A stretch of 64,000 bases of DNA, taken from contig NZ_VLKW01000008.1 of assembly GCF_007830495.1 (NCBI RefSeq), forward strand, positions 62,001-126,000. Direction: 5' to 3'. Below are positions 29,443-37,408 of the stretch, one piece after another (the stretch's first letter is position 1; each line of letters opens with the position of its first letter). This DNA is from Pseudoduganella flava (GTDB lineage Bacteria; Pseudomonadota; Gammaproteobacteria; Burkholderiales; Burkholderiaceae_D). The translations under genes and the position numbers were made by a program. The notes beneath the pieces are model-generated. The model did no database searches, had not been told where the DNA came from, and was given only the letters and a program-made list of their open reading frames with translations.

Positions 29443-29689
29443 TCCCAATCCCACACGTACACGCGCTAAAGCGCCAGGCGATTTGTTCGCTGGCGCACCG
29501 TCGCGGCAGGGGTGCGTTTATAAGATGGAGTTGCGTGACCGATGCGCCAACGATCAGAACAACGAAGCAGGTCGCTCGTCACGCAGGCAAGCCGGTCGCC
29601 TCAAGCGCCGGCACCAGAATACTTTTGGGCCAGGCTGCGACACGCCACATCTTCGTGGAATGACGGTCGCGAACGACAAGGAGGTCATC

Positions 29690-29851
29690 ATGACGACGGC
29701 ACAGACGAACCATCCCTCGAAGGAAGTGGTGCGCGAATACCTGGAACGCAGGAATCACGAAGGGGCACCGCCGCCGACGCCGGAAGAGATCCGGCGCCAG
29801 CTCGGCTGGGGCCTGGTGATGTTCGATGAAAAACACGATGGCAGGACTTAA
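29690..29851 (+). CDS. Small 53-residue hypothetical protein
   Basis: This small protein runs from ATG 29690 behind a strong AAGGAGG with 5-nt spacing. The sequence is hydrophilic: KEVVREYLERRNHEGA, then PPPTPEEIRRQLGWGL. It has no signal peptide or Cys. It could be a small DNA- or protein-binding peptide; I do not recognise a family. The excellent ribosome site, the matching codon use and a second short gene 12 nt downstream support it being real. A longer open frame from 29483 has no ribosome site. The 247 nt upstream contains a hairpin (29471-29496, arms GCGCCAG/CTGGCGC). Confidence 0.7.
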   Translation: MTTAQTNHPSKEVVREYLERRNHEGAPPPTPEEIRRQLGWGLVMFDEKHDGRT

Positions 29852-29863
29852 AAGGAGAACACG

Positions 29864-30031
29864 ATGACGCACAAGATCGGCAACAAGGACGTCGCGCAGA
29901 TGCGTGGCAAGGAAGAAAAGAAGCGCACCCGGGCCTTCAACAAGGCGATGGAGGCCGAAAAGCAGGCCATCGCCCGCGCCAAGTACCGCAATGAAGTGAA
30001 GGGCTACGGCATGCCTGGCCGCGCCGCCTGA
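29864..30031 (+). CDS. Small basic 55-residue hypothetical protein
   Basis: This short gene starts at ATG 29864, 12 nt after the previous stop, behind AAAAGGAGAACACG. It encodes a highly charged helical peptide (KEEKKRTRAFNKAMEAEKQAI, ending KGYGMPGRAA) rich in Lys and Arg. It lacks a signal peptide and any Cys. The charge and helicity suggest nucleic-acid or ribosome association, but that is inference only. It is probably co-transcribed with the 53-residue gene. A GC stem (GGCCCGCG 30041-30048 with CGCGGGCC 30067-30074) follows and may end the message. Confidence 0.65.
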   Translation: MTHKIGNKDVAQMRGKEEKKRTRAFNKAMEAEKQAIARAKYRNEVKGYGMPGRAA

Positions 30032-30232
30032 CCCCGCCCCGGCCCGCGCGCACCGTTTTCCGCCGCCGCGGGCCCTGGTTTTCCCTTCTTTTCCCTTCCG
30101 CTTCCCTCAGCCCTCCCTCCATCCACCGAGAACTTCGCCGTTCACCGGCAGCGCACCGCCGTTCGCCGAAAAAGCGTGGCCGCGGCCACCGTTCTTGCGT
30201 ATCGTTCCGTCATCGATCCGATGGGGGAACAC

Positions 30233-30652
30233 ATGAACACCGAACCGCACTCCAAATTACGGCCCAGGCTCGTGGCCGGACTGGCGAGAAGGCCGACACT
30301 GCACAGGCGGCGCCATCAGATGATCGTCGGCGTGACCCTGGTCGCGCTCGGCGTGGCCTACCTGATGAACCGCGACGATCCCGAGGCGGTGGCCTCGCTG
30401 TGGCATTACTGGCCATTCGTGCTGGCCGCATTCGGCATCGCCAACATGGTGCCGCCGACGAACGGCAAGCAGTTCGTCGACGGGCTATCGCAGGTGCTGT
30501 TCGCGGCCTGGTTCTACGTCAGCTTCGAAGGGCTGTGGGGCCTGTCGGTCGGTAACAGCTGGCCGCTCTTGATCATCGTCGTCGGCGCCGGCATGGTGCT
30601 GCAGCCGATCGCGAGGCGCTATCTGGGCGCGCCGGGCAAGGAGGAAGCATGA
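30233..30652 (+). CDS. Small membrane protein, LiaI/DUF5668-like
   Basis: This 139-residue membrane protein has about four hydrophobic spans (MIVGVTLVALGVAYLM, LWHYWPFVLAAFGIANM, VLFAAWFYVSFEGLWGL and SWPLLIIVVGAGMVLQPIA). The repeated pattern of a short helix, a W/F-P and another helix is that of DUF5668 and LiaI-type domains. The ATG at 30233 follows GGGGGAAC; upstream GTG and ATG choices (30176 and 30221) add unconserved residues. Its stop overlaps the next start (ATGA), so it is coupled to the LiaF-like gene. A role in sensing envelope stress is inferred from context. Confidence 0.8.
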   Translation: MNTEPHSKLRPRLVAGLARRPTLHRRRHQMIVGVTLVALGVAYLMNRDDPEAVASLWHYWPFVLAAFGIANMVPPTNGKQFVDGLSQVLFAAWFYVSFEGLWGLSVGNSWPLLIIVVGAGMVLQPIARRYLGAPGKEEA

Positions 30653-31356
30653 GCACCCGGCGCCAACACAGTCCCGCCGCGCAGGTCGTCGTGGGCGTGG
30701 CCGTCATCGCGATCGGGCTGATGTTCCTGCTCGATAACCTGGGCTGGCTGGACTTCGACATGAGCGCGCAGTTCTGGCCCGTGATCCTGATCGTGGCCGG
30801 CATCCTGAAGATCATGCAGTCCCGTTCGACCAATGCGACGATCGTCGGCGGTCTGCTGCTGCTGTTCGGCAGCGTGCTGCTGCTGCGTGGGTTCGGCCTC
30901 TTCCACATCGGCTGGAACGTGCTGGCGCCGCTCGCGATGATCGCCGCCGGCGTGCTCGTCGTGTTCCGGTCGACGGCGCGCGGCAGCCGCATGATGGGGG
31001 CCGAGAACCTGAAGGTGGACGCGAATGCCGAGGACGTCGTCTACGCGACGGCCGTGCTGGGCGCCTACAAGCGGCGCATCGCGTCGCAGTGCTTTGCCGG
31101 CGGCGAGGTCACGGCGATCATGGGCGGCTGCGAGCTGGACCTGCGCGAAGCATCGATCGAGGGCGATGCGGTGCTGCACGTCTTTGCCCTGATGGGCGGC
31201 ATCGACATCAAGGTGCCGGTCGACTGGACGGTGGTGCTGGAAGGCGTGCCGATGCTGGGCGGCTTCGAGGAAACCACGCTGCGCCCGAAGGACGGCAGCA
31301 AGCGCCTCATCGTGCGCGGGCATGCGATCATGGGTGGACTGGAGATCAGCAACTGA
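30649..31356 (+). CDS. LiaF-like envelope protein
   Basis: This 235-residue protein has two parts. The N-terminal 110 residues hold about four membrane helices with DUF5668-like repeats (GVAVIAIGLMFLLDNLGWL, FWPVILIVAGILKI, GLLLLFGSVLLLRGFG). The C-terminal 110 residues form a soluble beta-rich domain like that of LiaF (AVLGAYKRRI, VTAIMGGCELDLREASI, HVFALMGGIDIKVP, HAIMGGLEIS). In Firmicutes LiaF restrains the LiaS kinase. Here the next two genes encode a kinase and regulator of another class (LytS/LytTR), so a similar restraining role is a reasonable guess. Confidence 0.85.
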   Translation: MSTRRQHSPAAQVVVGVAVIAIGLMFLLDNLGWLDFDMSAQFWPVILIVAGILKIMQSRSTNATIVGGLLLLFGSVLLLRGFGLFHIGWNVLAPLAMIAAGVLVVFRSTARGSRMMGAENLKVDANAEDVVYATAVLGAYKRRIASQCFAGGEVTAIMGGCELDLREASIEGDAVLHVFALMGGIDIKVPVDWTVVLEGVPMLGGFEETTLRPKDGSKRLIVRGHAIMGGLEISN

Positions 31357-31369
31357 TGGCATTGTCGCG

Positions 31370-32440
31370 ATGAGATGGTTCAATGAAGTGCGCCGCGGCC
31401 CGCTGCTGTACCTGCTGGCGTGGCTGATCATCGGCGTGGTGCTGGGCGGCGTGTGCGCCGTGCTCGCACCGGCGCCGCTGGCCAACGCACTGTTGTTCGC
31501 GGTGCCCGGCGCGCTGGTGTACGGCATCGCGGCCGGCTTCTCGGCGTACTACCTGTGCCGCGCCAACCCGCTCGGCAGCCGCGCCCCGGCCCTCGTCGTG
31601 CTGGTGCTGTGCGCCGCGGCCATGCTGGCCGGCTTCATGTGGCTGGCGGTGCTTGGCGGCTGGAACGAACTCTGTCTGGCATTCGCCACGCACTGGGCCG
31701 GCATGCCGTTGCCGCCGCAGTTGCAGGCGCTGTTGTTCGCGCTCGGCGCGCTGCTGTACGGGCTGCTCGCGGCGATCAACTACCTGGCGATCGAATCGGG
31801 CAGGGCACGCAACGCCGAACGGCGCGAGCTGGAGTCGAAGCTGATGGCGCAGGATGCCGAGCTGCGCATGCTGCGCACGCAGATCGACCCGCACTTCCTG
31901 TTCAACAGCCTCAATTCGATCAGCGCGCTGACGTCGCGCGATCCGCAAGGCGCGCGCGAGATGACGGTGCGCCTGGCCGGATTCTTCCGCCGCAGCCTGG
32001 GCCTGGCCGCGCACCGCAAGATCACGCTGGCGCAGGAGATGGAGCTGGTGCGCGACTTCCTCGCCATCGAAAAGGTGCGCTTCGGCGAGCGCCTCGTCAC
32101 CGAGGAAGCGCTGGAGAAGGGCGCGCTCGATTGCCTGGTGCCGCCGATGATCATCCAGCCGCTCGTCGAGAACGCGATCAAGCACGGCATCGGGCAGCTG
32201 ACGGAAGGCGGGCTGCTGCTGGTAGCGGCGTGGCGCGACGGCGCGCGGCTGTCGATCACTGTCAGCAATGCCGTCGATCCCGACATGCCGGCGGCCCGCC
32301 GCGGCGGCATCGGCCTTGCCAACGTCCGCCAGCGGCTGGCCTGCGCCTACCCGAACGAGGCGGACATCGAATGGAAGCGGGAAGGGGACACGTTCTCGGT
32401 GGAGATCCGCCTGCCCGCGCGAACCACGAGCGAGGAGTGA
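31370..32440 (+). CDS. LytS/AlgZ-type sensor histidine kinase
   Basis: This is a 356-residue membrane kinase. About four to five helices (residues 10-145) precede a coiled segment and the His_kinase domain of the LytS/YpdA class, with His175 in IDPHFLFNSLNSIS. The ATPase part shows PPMIIQPLVENAIKHGI (N box) and GGIGLANVRQRL (G box). The ATG at 31370 lies 14 nt after the LiaF-like gene; a longer frame from 31322 overlaps it. It precedes its LytTR partner by 1 nt. The signal is probably an envelope or membrane state, given the LiaF-like neighbours. Confidence 0.93.
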   Translation: MRWFNEVRRGPLLYLLAWLIIGVVLGGVCAVLAPAPLANALLFAVPGALVYGIAAGFSAYYLCRANPLGSRAPALVVLVLCAAAMLAGFMWLAVLGGWNELCLAFATHWAGMPLPPQLQALLFALGALLYGLLAAINYLAIESGRARNAERRELESKLMAQDAELRMLRTQIDPHFLFNSLNSISALTSRDPQGAREMTVRLAGFFRRSLGLAAHRKITLAQEMELVRDFLAIEKVRFGERLVTEEALEKGALDCLVPPMIIQPLVENAIKHGIGQLTEGGLLLVAAWRDGARLSITVSNAVDPDMPAARRGGIGLANVRQRLACAYPNEADIEWKREGDTFSVEIRLPARTTSEE

Positions 32441-32441
32441 T

Positions 32442-33176
32442 ATGCGACTGATCGTCGTCGACGACGAGGAACTGGCCCGCGCCGTCATGCGCGAGTACCT
32501 GCAGGCCCATGCGGACATCGACGTGGTGGCCGAATGCGCGAACGGCTTCGAAGCCGTGAAGGCGATCACGGAACTGCAGCCCGACCTGGTGCTGCTGGAC
32601 ATCCAGATGCCGAAGCTGGACGGCTTCGAAGTCGCGGAACTCGTCGGCGGCAAGACGCGCTTCATCTTCGCGACCGCGTTCGACCAGTACGCGATCCGCG
32701 CCTTCGAAATCCACGCGCTGGACTACCTGCTGAAGCCCTTCAGCCAGCAGCGCTTCGACCAGGCGCTTGCGCACGCGCGTGCCAGCCTGGCCAGCGCACT
32801 GCCGCGGCAGCAGGCCGTGCTGCAGGAAGCGGCGGCATCGCGCACGCAGCCGCTGGGCCGCATCCTGATCCGCGATGGCGGCAAGGTGCACGTGATCCCC
32901 AGCGCGAAGATCGCGTGGATCGAGGCGCAGGACGACTACGTGCGGATCCACGCGGACGGCAAGGCATACCTGAAGAACCAGACGCTGGCCGACCTGGCCG
33001 CGCAACTGGAAGCGGACCGCTTCCTGCGCATCCACCGCTCGTACGTCGTCAACGTCGAACAGGTGGCCCGCATCGAACCAGCCGGCAAGGACAGCCACGC
33101 CGCGATCCTCGCCGACGGCACCAAGCTGCCGATCAGCCGCAGCGGCTACCAGAAGATCCGCGCCGCGATGGGCTAG
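32442..33176 (+). CDS. LytTR-type response regulator
   Basis: This 244-residue response regulator has a receiver (1-120) with acidic VDDEE, phosphoacceptor Asp53 in LLDIQMP and Lys in LLKPFSQ. A C-terminal LytTR DNA-binding domain follows (about 140-240: KIAWIEAQDDYVRIH, LRIHRSYVVNV, LPISRSGYQKI). It starts 1 nt after the kinase stop, so the two form one unit, comparable to AlgZ/AlgR or YpdA/YpdB. Targets are unknown. LytTR sites would be expected as paired 9-bp repeats, and none was recognised upstream of this operon. Confidence 0.94.
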   Translation: MRLIVVDDEELARAVMREYLQAHADIDVVAECANGFEAVKAITELQPDLVLLDIQMPKLDGFEVAELVGGKTRFIFATAFDQYAIRAFEIHALDYLLKPFSQQRFDQALAHARASLASALPRQQAVLQEAAASRTQPLGRILIRDGGKVHVIPSAKIAWIEAQDDYVRIHADGKAYLKNQTLADLAAQLEADRFLRIHRSYVVNVEQVARIEPAGKDSHAAILADGTKLPISRSGYQKIRAAMG

Positions 33177-33193
33177 TGCGGCCGTCCAAGGCC

Positions 33194-33311
33194 GAGCCCG
33201 TGTCCACCGTGGGGTCAACCCTGAAAATGGACACGAGTTCAGCTGTAGACGCGTCGCCACGCGGCTGTGCTCGTGTCCTTCTGGGGTCTGACCCCAGGGG
33301 GACACGGGCTC
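33194..33311. repeat. 118-bp nested inverted repeat
   Basis: The outer arms GAGCCCGTGTCC (33194-33205) and GGACACGGGCTC (33300-33311) pair perfectly. Inside are GGACACGAG (33229-33237) with CTCGTGTCC (33270-33278), a GGGGTCA word (33211-33217), and the palindrome TGGGGTC-T-GACCCCA (33282-33296). It fills the gap between the LytTR gene and the helicase and touches the helicase stop codon. It belongs to the same GGGGTCAG family as 16686-16783 and 62329-62355. Confidence 0.75.
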
Positions 33312-35616
33312 AGCGGTCGTGTGGAACGTGCCACCATGCCGGCAGCAGTGCGCGAATGTCCGGGCGGGCGAAGCGGTCGTCGATCAGGTGGACCGTGCCT
33401 TCGTCCGTCGTCGTGCGGATCACGCGGCCCGCGGCCTGTACGACCTTCTGCAGGCCCGGGTACAGGTACGTGTAGTCGTAGCCGGCGCCGAAGATCGCCT
33501 GCATCCGTTCGCGGATCTTTTCGTTGACGGGGTTGATCTGCGGCAGGCCCAACGTGGCGATGAACGCGCCGATCAGGCGGGCGCCGGGCAGGTCGATGCC
33601 TTCGCCGAATGCGCCGCCCAGCACGGCGAAGCCGATGCCGCGGCCGTCTTCCGTGAAGCGGGCCAGGAAGGCATCGCGCTCCGTTTCGTCCATCCGGCGC
33701 GGCTGGCGCCATACCGGCACGTGCGGGTGCCGCTCTTCGAACAGGTCCGCGGCCTTCTCCAGGTAGTCGAAGCTGCTGAAGAACGCCAGGTAGTTGCCCG
33801 GCGTGCGCTCGTACTGCTCGGCCATCAGCGCGGCGATCGGCGCGAGCGAGCGGTCGCGGTGCTGGTAGCGCGTGGAGATGTGACCGGCGATGCGTACCGA
33901 CAGCTGCGCGGCCTGGAACGGCGACGCGACGTCGACCCACGCCGTATCGGCCGGCATGCCCAGCGTGTCGCTGTAGTAGTTCCACGGGCTCAGCGTGGCG
34001 GAGAACAGCGCGACGGAACGTGCCGCGTCGAAGCGCGCCTTCAGGAACGGGGCCGGCACGATGTTGCGCAGGCAGAGCACCGAGTTCGCCCGCGTGCCGC
34101 TGCCCGACAGCGTGACGTCGAAGATCGAATGCTCGCCGAAGCTCTCGGCCAGCCGCGTGAAGTGCAGCACGGCGAAGTAGAAGTCCAGCACGTCCGCATC
34201 GAACCACGCGGGGTTCTCGGCCATGTAGTCGCCGATCTCGGTGGCGGCCGTCTGCAGCGCGCCAACCAGTTTGTCCGGCAACTCCGCATAGGCCGCGTAC
34301 TCGCCGTCCTGTTCCTTCTCCAGCGCGGACCATTGCCGGTGCACGCGGTCCAGCGCCTTCTTCAACGCTTCCGGCGCCGTCTTGCGCAGCACGCGCAGGC
34401 CCGCATGTTCCAGCTCCGCCGAGTACATCTTGCGGGCACGCGACACCATGTTGTGGGCCTCGTCCGCCAGCACGCTGACGCGCCACTCGTTCATCACGGT
34501 CAGCGCGTACAGCATCGCCGTCACGTCGAAGTAGTAGTTGTAGTCGCCGACGACGACGTCCGCCCACTTCACCAATTCGCTTTGCAGGTAGTACGGGCAT
34601 ACGTTGTGCGCCAGCGCCACCTCGCGTACGGCCGCGCGATCGAGCATCGGCTGCTCCAGCGCGGCGGCGCGGGCGGCTGGCAGCCGGTCGTAGAAGCCTT
34701 GCGCCAGCGGGCACGATTCGCCGTGGCAGGCCTTGTCCGGATGCTCGCATGCCGTGTTGCGCGCGGCCAGTTCCAATGCGCGCAGCGGCAGCAGCGGCGC
34801 GCTGGCCTGGATCGTCGCGACGGCATCGAGCGCCATGCGCCGGCCGGATGTCTTCGCGGCCAGGAAGAAGATCTTGTCCAGGCCATGCGCGGCGGCGGCC
34901 TTCAGCAGCGGGAACAGGCTGCCGACGCTCTTGCCGATGCCGGTCGGCGCCTGCGCCAGCAGCGCGCACGAGCGCGCGCTGGCCTTGTACATCGCTTCGG
35001 CAAGCTCGCGCTGGCCGGGCCGGAATGCCGCGTGGGGGAACGCCAGCGCGCGCAGCTGCGCATCACGCGCGGCACGGTGCGCGAGCTCCTGTTCGGCCCA
35101 TGCGACGAAGCTGGCGCATTGCCCTTCGAAGAGTGCGCGCAGCCCGTCCGCGTCGTGGTCTTCCGTCAGCACCGTTTCCTTTTGCGAGCCGATGTCGAAG
35201 TAGACGAGGGCCAGGCGCACCCGCTCCAGGCCGCGCGCCGCGCACAGCAGATGGCCGTACACCTTCAGCTGGGCCCAGTGCAGCGCACGATGGTTGGCCG
35301 GCATCCGTTCCAGGTCGCCGCGGAAGGTCTTGATTTCCTCCAGCTGATTGCGGGCCGGGTCGTAGCCGTCCGCGCGGCCGCGCACGTGCAGCGGACCGTA
35401 CGTTCCGGACAACGCGATCTCGCTTTCGTAACCGCTGTCGTCGGCACTGCGCCGGGCGGCGACGACGGCATGCCCGGCGATGCCTTCCTGGGCCGTCGGC
35501 GACGGCGTGAAGCGCAGGTCCAGGTCGCCCGTCTTCGCGGTGAACTCGCACAGGGTGCGCACCGCCACGGTGTACGTGGGGCTCACTGCAACGCTGGTCA
35601 CTGCAACGCTCGTCAC
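33310..35616 (-). CDS. XPD/DinG-like Fe-S helicase with N-terminal PD-(D/E)XK domain
   Basis: This 768-residue protein combines a nuclease-like and a helicase part. The N-terminal 120 residues contain D83 followed by E94-I-K96, a PD-(D/E)XK signature as in Cas4/Dna2-type nucleases. The helicase has Walker A PTGIGKS (Lys229), DEAH at 385-388, and four Cys (C-x6-C-x4-C ... NVCPYY) matching the XPD 4Fe-4S domain. The C-terminal VQAAGRVIRT gives motif VI. GTG 35616 overlaps the stop of the upstream FAN1 gene (GTGA). Two further in-phase GTG codons lie 15 and 30 nt later inside a tandem repeat. It probably unwinds damaged DNA with FAN1. Confidence 0.9.
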   Translation of the reverse strand: MTSVAVTSVAVSPTYTVAVRTLCEFTAKTGDLDLRFTPSPTAQEGIAGHAVVAARRSADDSGYESEIALSGTYGPLHVRGRADGYDPARNQLEEIKTFRGDLERMPANHRALHWAQLKVYGHLLCAARGLERVRLALVYFDIGSQKETVLTEDHDADGLRALFEGQCASFVAWAEQELAHRAARDAQLRALAFPHAAFRPGQRELAEAMYKASARSCALLAQAPTGIGKSVGSLFPLLKAAAAHGLDKIFFLAAKTSGRRMALDAVATIQASAPLLPLRALELAARNTACEHPDKACHGESCPLAQGFYDRLPAARAAALEQPMLDRAAVREVALAHNVCPYYLQSELVKWADVVVGDYNYYFDVTAMLYALTVMNEWRVSVLADEAHNMVSRARKMYSAELEHAGLRVLRKTAPEALKKALDRVHRQWSALEKEQDGEYAAYAELPDKLVGALQTAATEIGDYMAENPAWFDADVLDFYFAVLHFTRLAESFGEHSIFDVTLSGSGTRANSVLCLRNIVPAPFLKARFDAARSVALFSATLSPWNYYSDTLGMPADTAWVDVASPFQAAQLSVRIAGHISTRYQHRDRSLAPIAALMAEQYERTPGNYLAFFSSFDYLEKAADLFEERHPHVPVWRQPRRMDETERDAFLARFTEDGRGIGFAVLGGAFGEGIDLPGARLIGAFIATLGLPQINPVNEKIRERMQAIFGAGYDYTYLYPGLQKVVQAAGRVIRTTTDEGTVHLIDDRFARPDIRALLPAWWHVPHDR
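35587..35616 (-). repeat. 15-bp tandem repeat at the helicase start
   Basis: Two units, GTGACGAGCGTTGCA and GTGACCAGCGTTGCA, differ at one base. They encode VTSVA-VTSVA at the helicase N-terminus. A third GTG begins right after them. Each unit carries an in-frame GTG, so the repeat multiplies possible start codons at the FAN1/helicase overlap. Confidence 0.75.
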
Positions 35617-37277
35617 TGTTGCGTCCACTGCAGGTAGCACACGGTGACGGGCATGTCGTGCCGCGCGCAATAGTCGATCCAGCGCAGCTGGTTGTCCTGG
35701 AGCCGGTCGCCCGGGCCCTTCACCTCGATCATCGCGTAGCGCCGCTCGGCCGGCCAGAACTGGATCAGGTCGGGGAAGCCGGCGCGGTTCGCCTTCACGT
35801 CCTGCAGGATGCGCAGGAATGCGTGCTTCAGGTGCGCCGGCGGTATGCAGTGCAGTGCCAGTTCCAGCAAGTCCTCGTCCAGCGCGTTCCAGTAGACGAA
35901 CGGCGACGAGATGCCGTATTTCGCCACCAGGTTGTGCCGGATCGTGTCGACATAGCTGCCGTCGTCCAGCTGCGCGAGGCACGCGGCGAAGCGATCCGCG
36001 CGGCGGCGGTGGAAGTCGGCGCTGTGCAGGTCGGCCGGGCCGTGATGGAACGGATGGAAGAACGCACCGGGGATCGCCGCGAACACCGCATCCCAGCACA
36101 ACAGCCCGAACAACGAATTGATCAGCGCGTTCTCGACGTAGAACACGGGCGCGTCGTCGCGGCATAGGTGGTCGCGCACGACGCCTTCCACCCACCAGTC
36201 GCCATCCGGCTGCGGCAGCGCCAGGTCGAGCCGGCGCGGCGGCGCCAGCCGGCCGGCGGCCGTGCGCGGATGCCCCAGGTGACGGGCCAGCCGCGGCGCC
36301 ATGCGCAGCAGGTGCTGCCGCTCCGCCTCGCTCTCCGGTTCGCGCAGCGCGTGCTGCAGCAGCTCCCACGCGGGGCCGTAGCGCTCGTCCTTTTCCAGCA
36401 CCCTGATCGCGCGGGCGCGGGCGCCGGGATAGCCGCACTCGCGGTACACGGCATGCGCGCCGGCCCAGTCGCGCAGCTTCTCGAACTGCTGGCCCAACTG
36501 GAACAGCAGCTTGTCGCGCCGGCTCTTCAGCCACTCGTTGTCGGTGCCCGGCGGCGGCACATCGTGCAGCACGTCGGCAGGATGTTCGCCGTTGCCGAAG
36601 CGCTCGCGGCACGCGTGCAATTGCAGGTATTCGTCGATGTCGCGGCGGGTGCGGAAACCCCGCGCCGCGTCGGCGAACTCCACTTTCTCGAACCGGTAGA
36701 CGCCCAGGTCGGACAGCACGAATTCCGTCCAGTCCTGGTGGTAGTTGCCGAAGAAGATCAGGCGCAGCCGGTCGCACAGCGGCTTGGCGACGATGCGGTA
36801 CGCCGCGTCGCCGTCGAACCAGCCGGAAAACGGCCGGGCGCCGTCATGCGCGGCGCGCAGCGCTTCCAGTTGCGCATCCTTGCGCGCGGCCTTCAACCCG
36901 GCCGGCAACGCGAACGCGCGGCAGATCTCCGGCTTTTGCAGCAGGTCGAACAGCTCGTCGAGCGTGACGGCGGGATCGGCGACGACCCAGCCGGCATCGG
37001 CCAGCGGCGCCGCGGCCGCGCGCGGGCAGCCGATTTCGTCGTACTGGAGTTTGGACGCGCGGAACAGCTGCCCCTTGCGCATCACCATGCGCACGAACAG
37101 CGCGCGCGACGGCTGGGGCAGGGCGGGGAAGCCGGCGAGGAACGCCTGCTCCTCGCCATCGAGCAGGTCGGCGTAACGGTCGCCGATCCAGTCCAGTACC
37201 CGGTGGAAATTGTCCAGGTAATAAAACGGCAAATGCGCCAGCGGATTGCCGGGACTCGATTCCAGGGCGGGTTTCAT
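35613..37277 (-). CDS. FAN1-type structure-specific nuclease (VRR-NUC)
   Basis: This 554-residue protein resembles bacterial FAN1. In this family FAN1 cuts 5' flaps and unhooks DNA interstrand crosslinks. The N-terminal region (FYYLDNFHRVLDWIGDRYAD, VRMVMRKGQLFRASKLQYDE) matches the SAP-like start. A helical TPR-like middle follows. The C-terminal VRR-NUC domain has Asp503 in GFPDLIQFW, Glu518 and Lys520 in IEVKGPGD, and the following Gln in DNQLRWIDYC. The ATG at 37277 was chosen; a TTG at 37325 would add 16 residues. A near-consensus LexA box lies 70 nt upstream. It overlaps the helicase gene by 4 nt. Confidence 0.92.
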   Translation of the reverse strand: MKPALESSPGNPLAHLPFYYLDNFHRVLDWIGDRYADLLDGEEQAFLAGFPALPQPSRALFVRMVMRKGQLFRASKLQYDEIGCPRAAAAPLADAGWVVADPAVTLDELFDLLQKPEICRAFALPAGLKAARKDAQLEALRAAHDGARPFSGWFDGDAAYRIVAKPLCDRLRLIFFGNYHQDWTEFVLSDLGVYRFEKVEFADAARGFRTRRDIDEYLQLHACRERFGNGEHPADVLHDVPPPGTDNEWLKSRRDKLLFQLGQQFEKLRDWAGAHAVYRECGYPGARARAIRVLEKDERYGPAWELLQHALREPESEAERQHLLRMAPRLARHLGHPRTAAGRLAPPRRLDLALPQPDGDWWVEGVVRDHLCRDDAPVFYVENALINSLFGLLCWDAVFAAIPGAFFHPFHHGPADLHSADFHRRRADRFAACLAQLDDGSYVDTIRHNLVAKYGISSPFVYWNALDEDLLELALHCIPPAHLKHAFLRILQDVKANRAGFPDLIQFWPAERRYAMIEVKGPGDRLQDNQLRWIDYCARHDMPVTVCYLQWTQQ

Positions 37278-37346
37278 CGGGACTGCGATCGGGCTTGCTA
37301 TCGTGCTTGCTATCGGAAATTGCAAAAGCGGCGGGGACGGAAAAGG

Positions 37347-37362
37347 CTGTATTTATATACAG
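37347..37362 (-). promoter_or_regulatory. LexA (SOS) box upstream of the FAN1-helicase operon
   Basis: On the minus strand the site reads CTGTATATAAATACAG. It keeps the CTGT-N8-ACAG core and differs from the E. coli consensus CTGTATATATATACAG at one position. It overlaps a TATAAA that could be the -10 box. It lies 70 nt before the FAN1 start, in the gap after the phasin gene. Confidence 0.82.
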
Positions 37363-37408
37363 TCTATCGCGTCTTCCCGCGCTTGCCCAGCCCTTTTTTG
37401 CGGCGCTT

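Noticed and set aside
33177..33311. Insertion sequence between the LytTR gene and the helicase
   Set aside because: The inverted arms enclose only about 90 bp with no transposase and no clear target-site duplication. It fits a REP/MITE-like element better.
35617..36777. N-terminal extension of the helicase frame by about 387 residues
   Set aside because: The extension overlaps the FAN1 gene in another frame and has shadow composition. The conserved helicase protein begins at the GTG overlapping the FAN1 stop.
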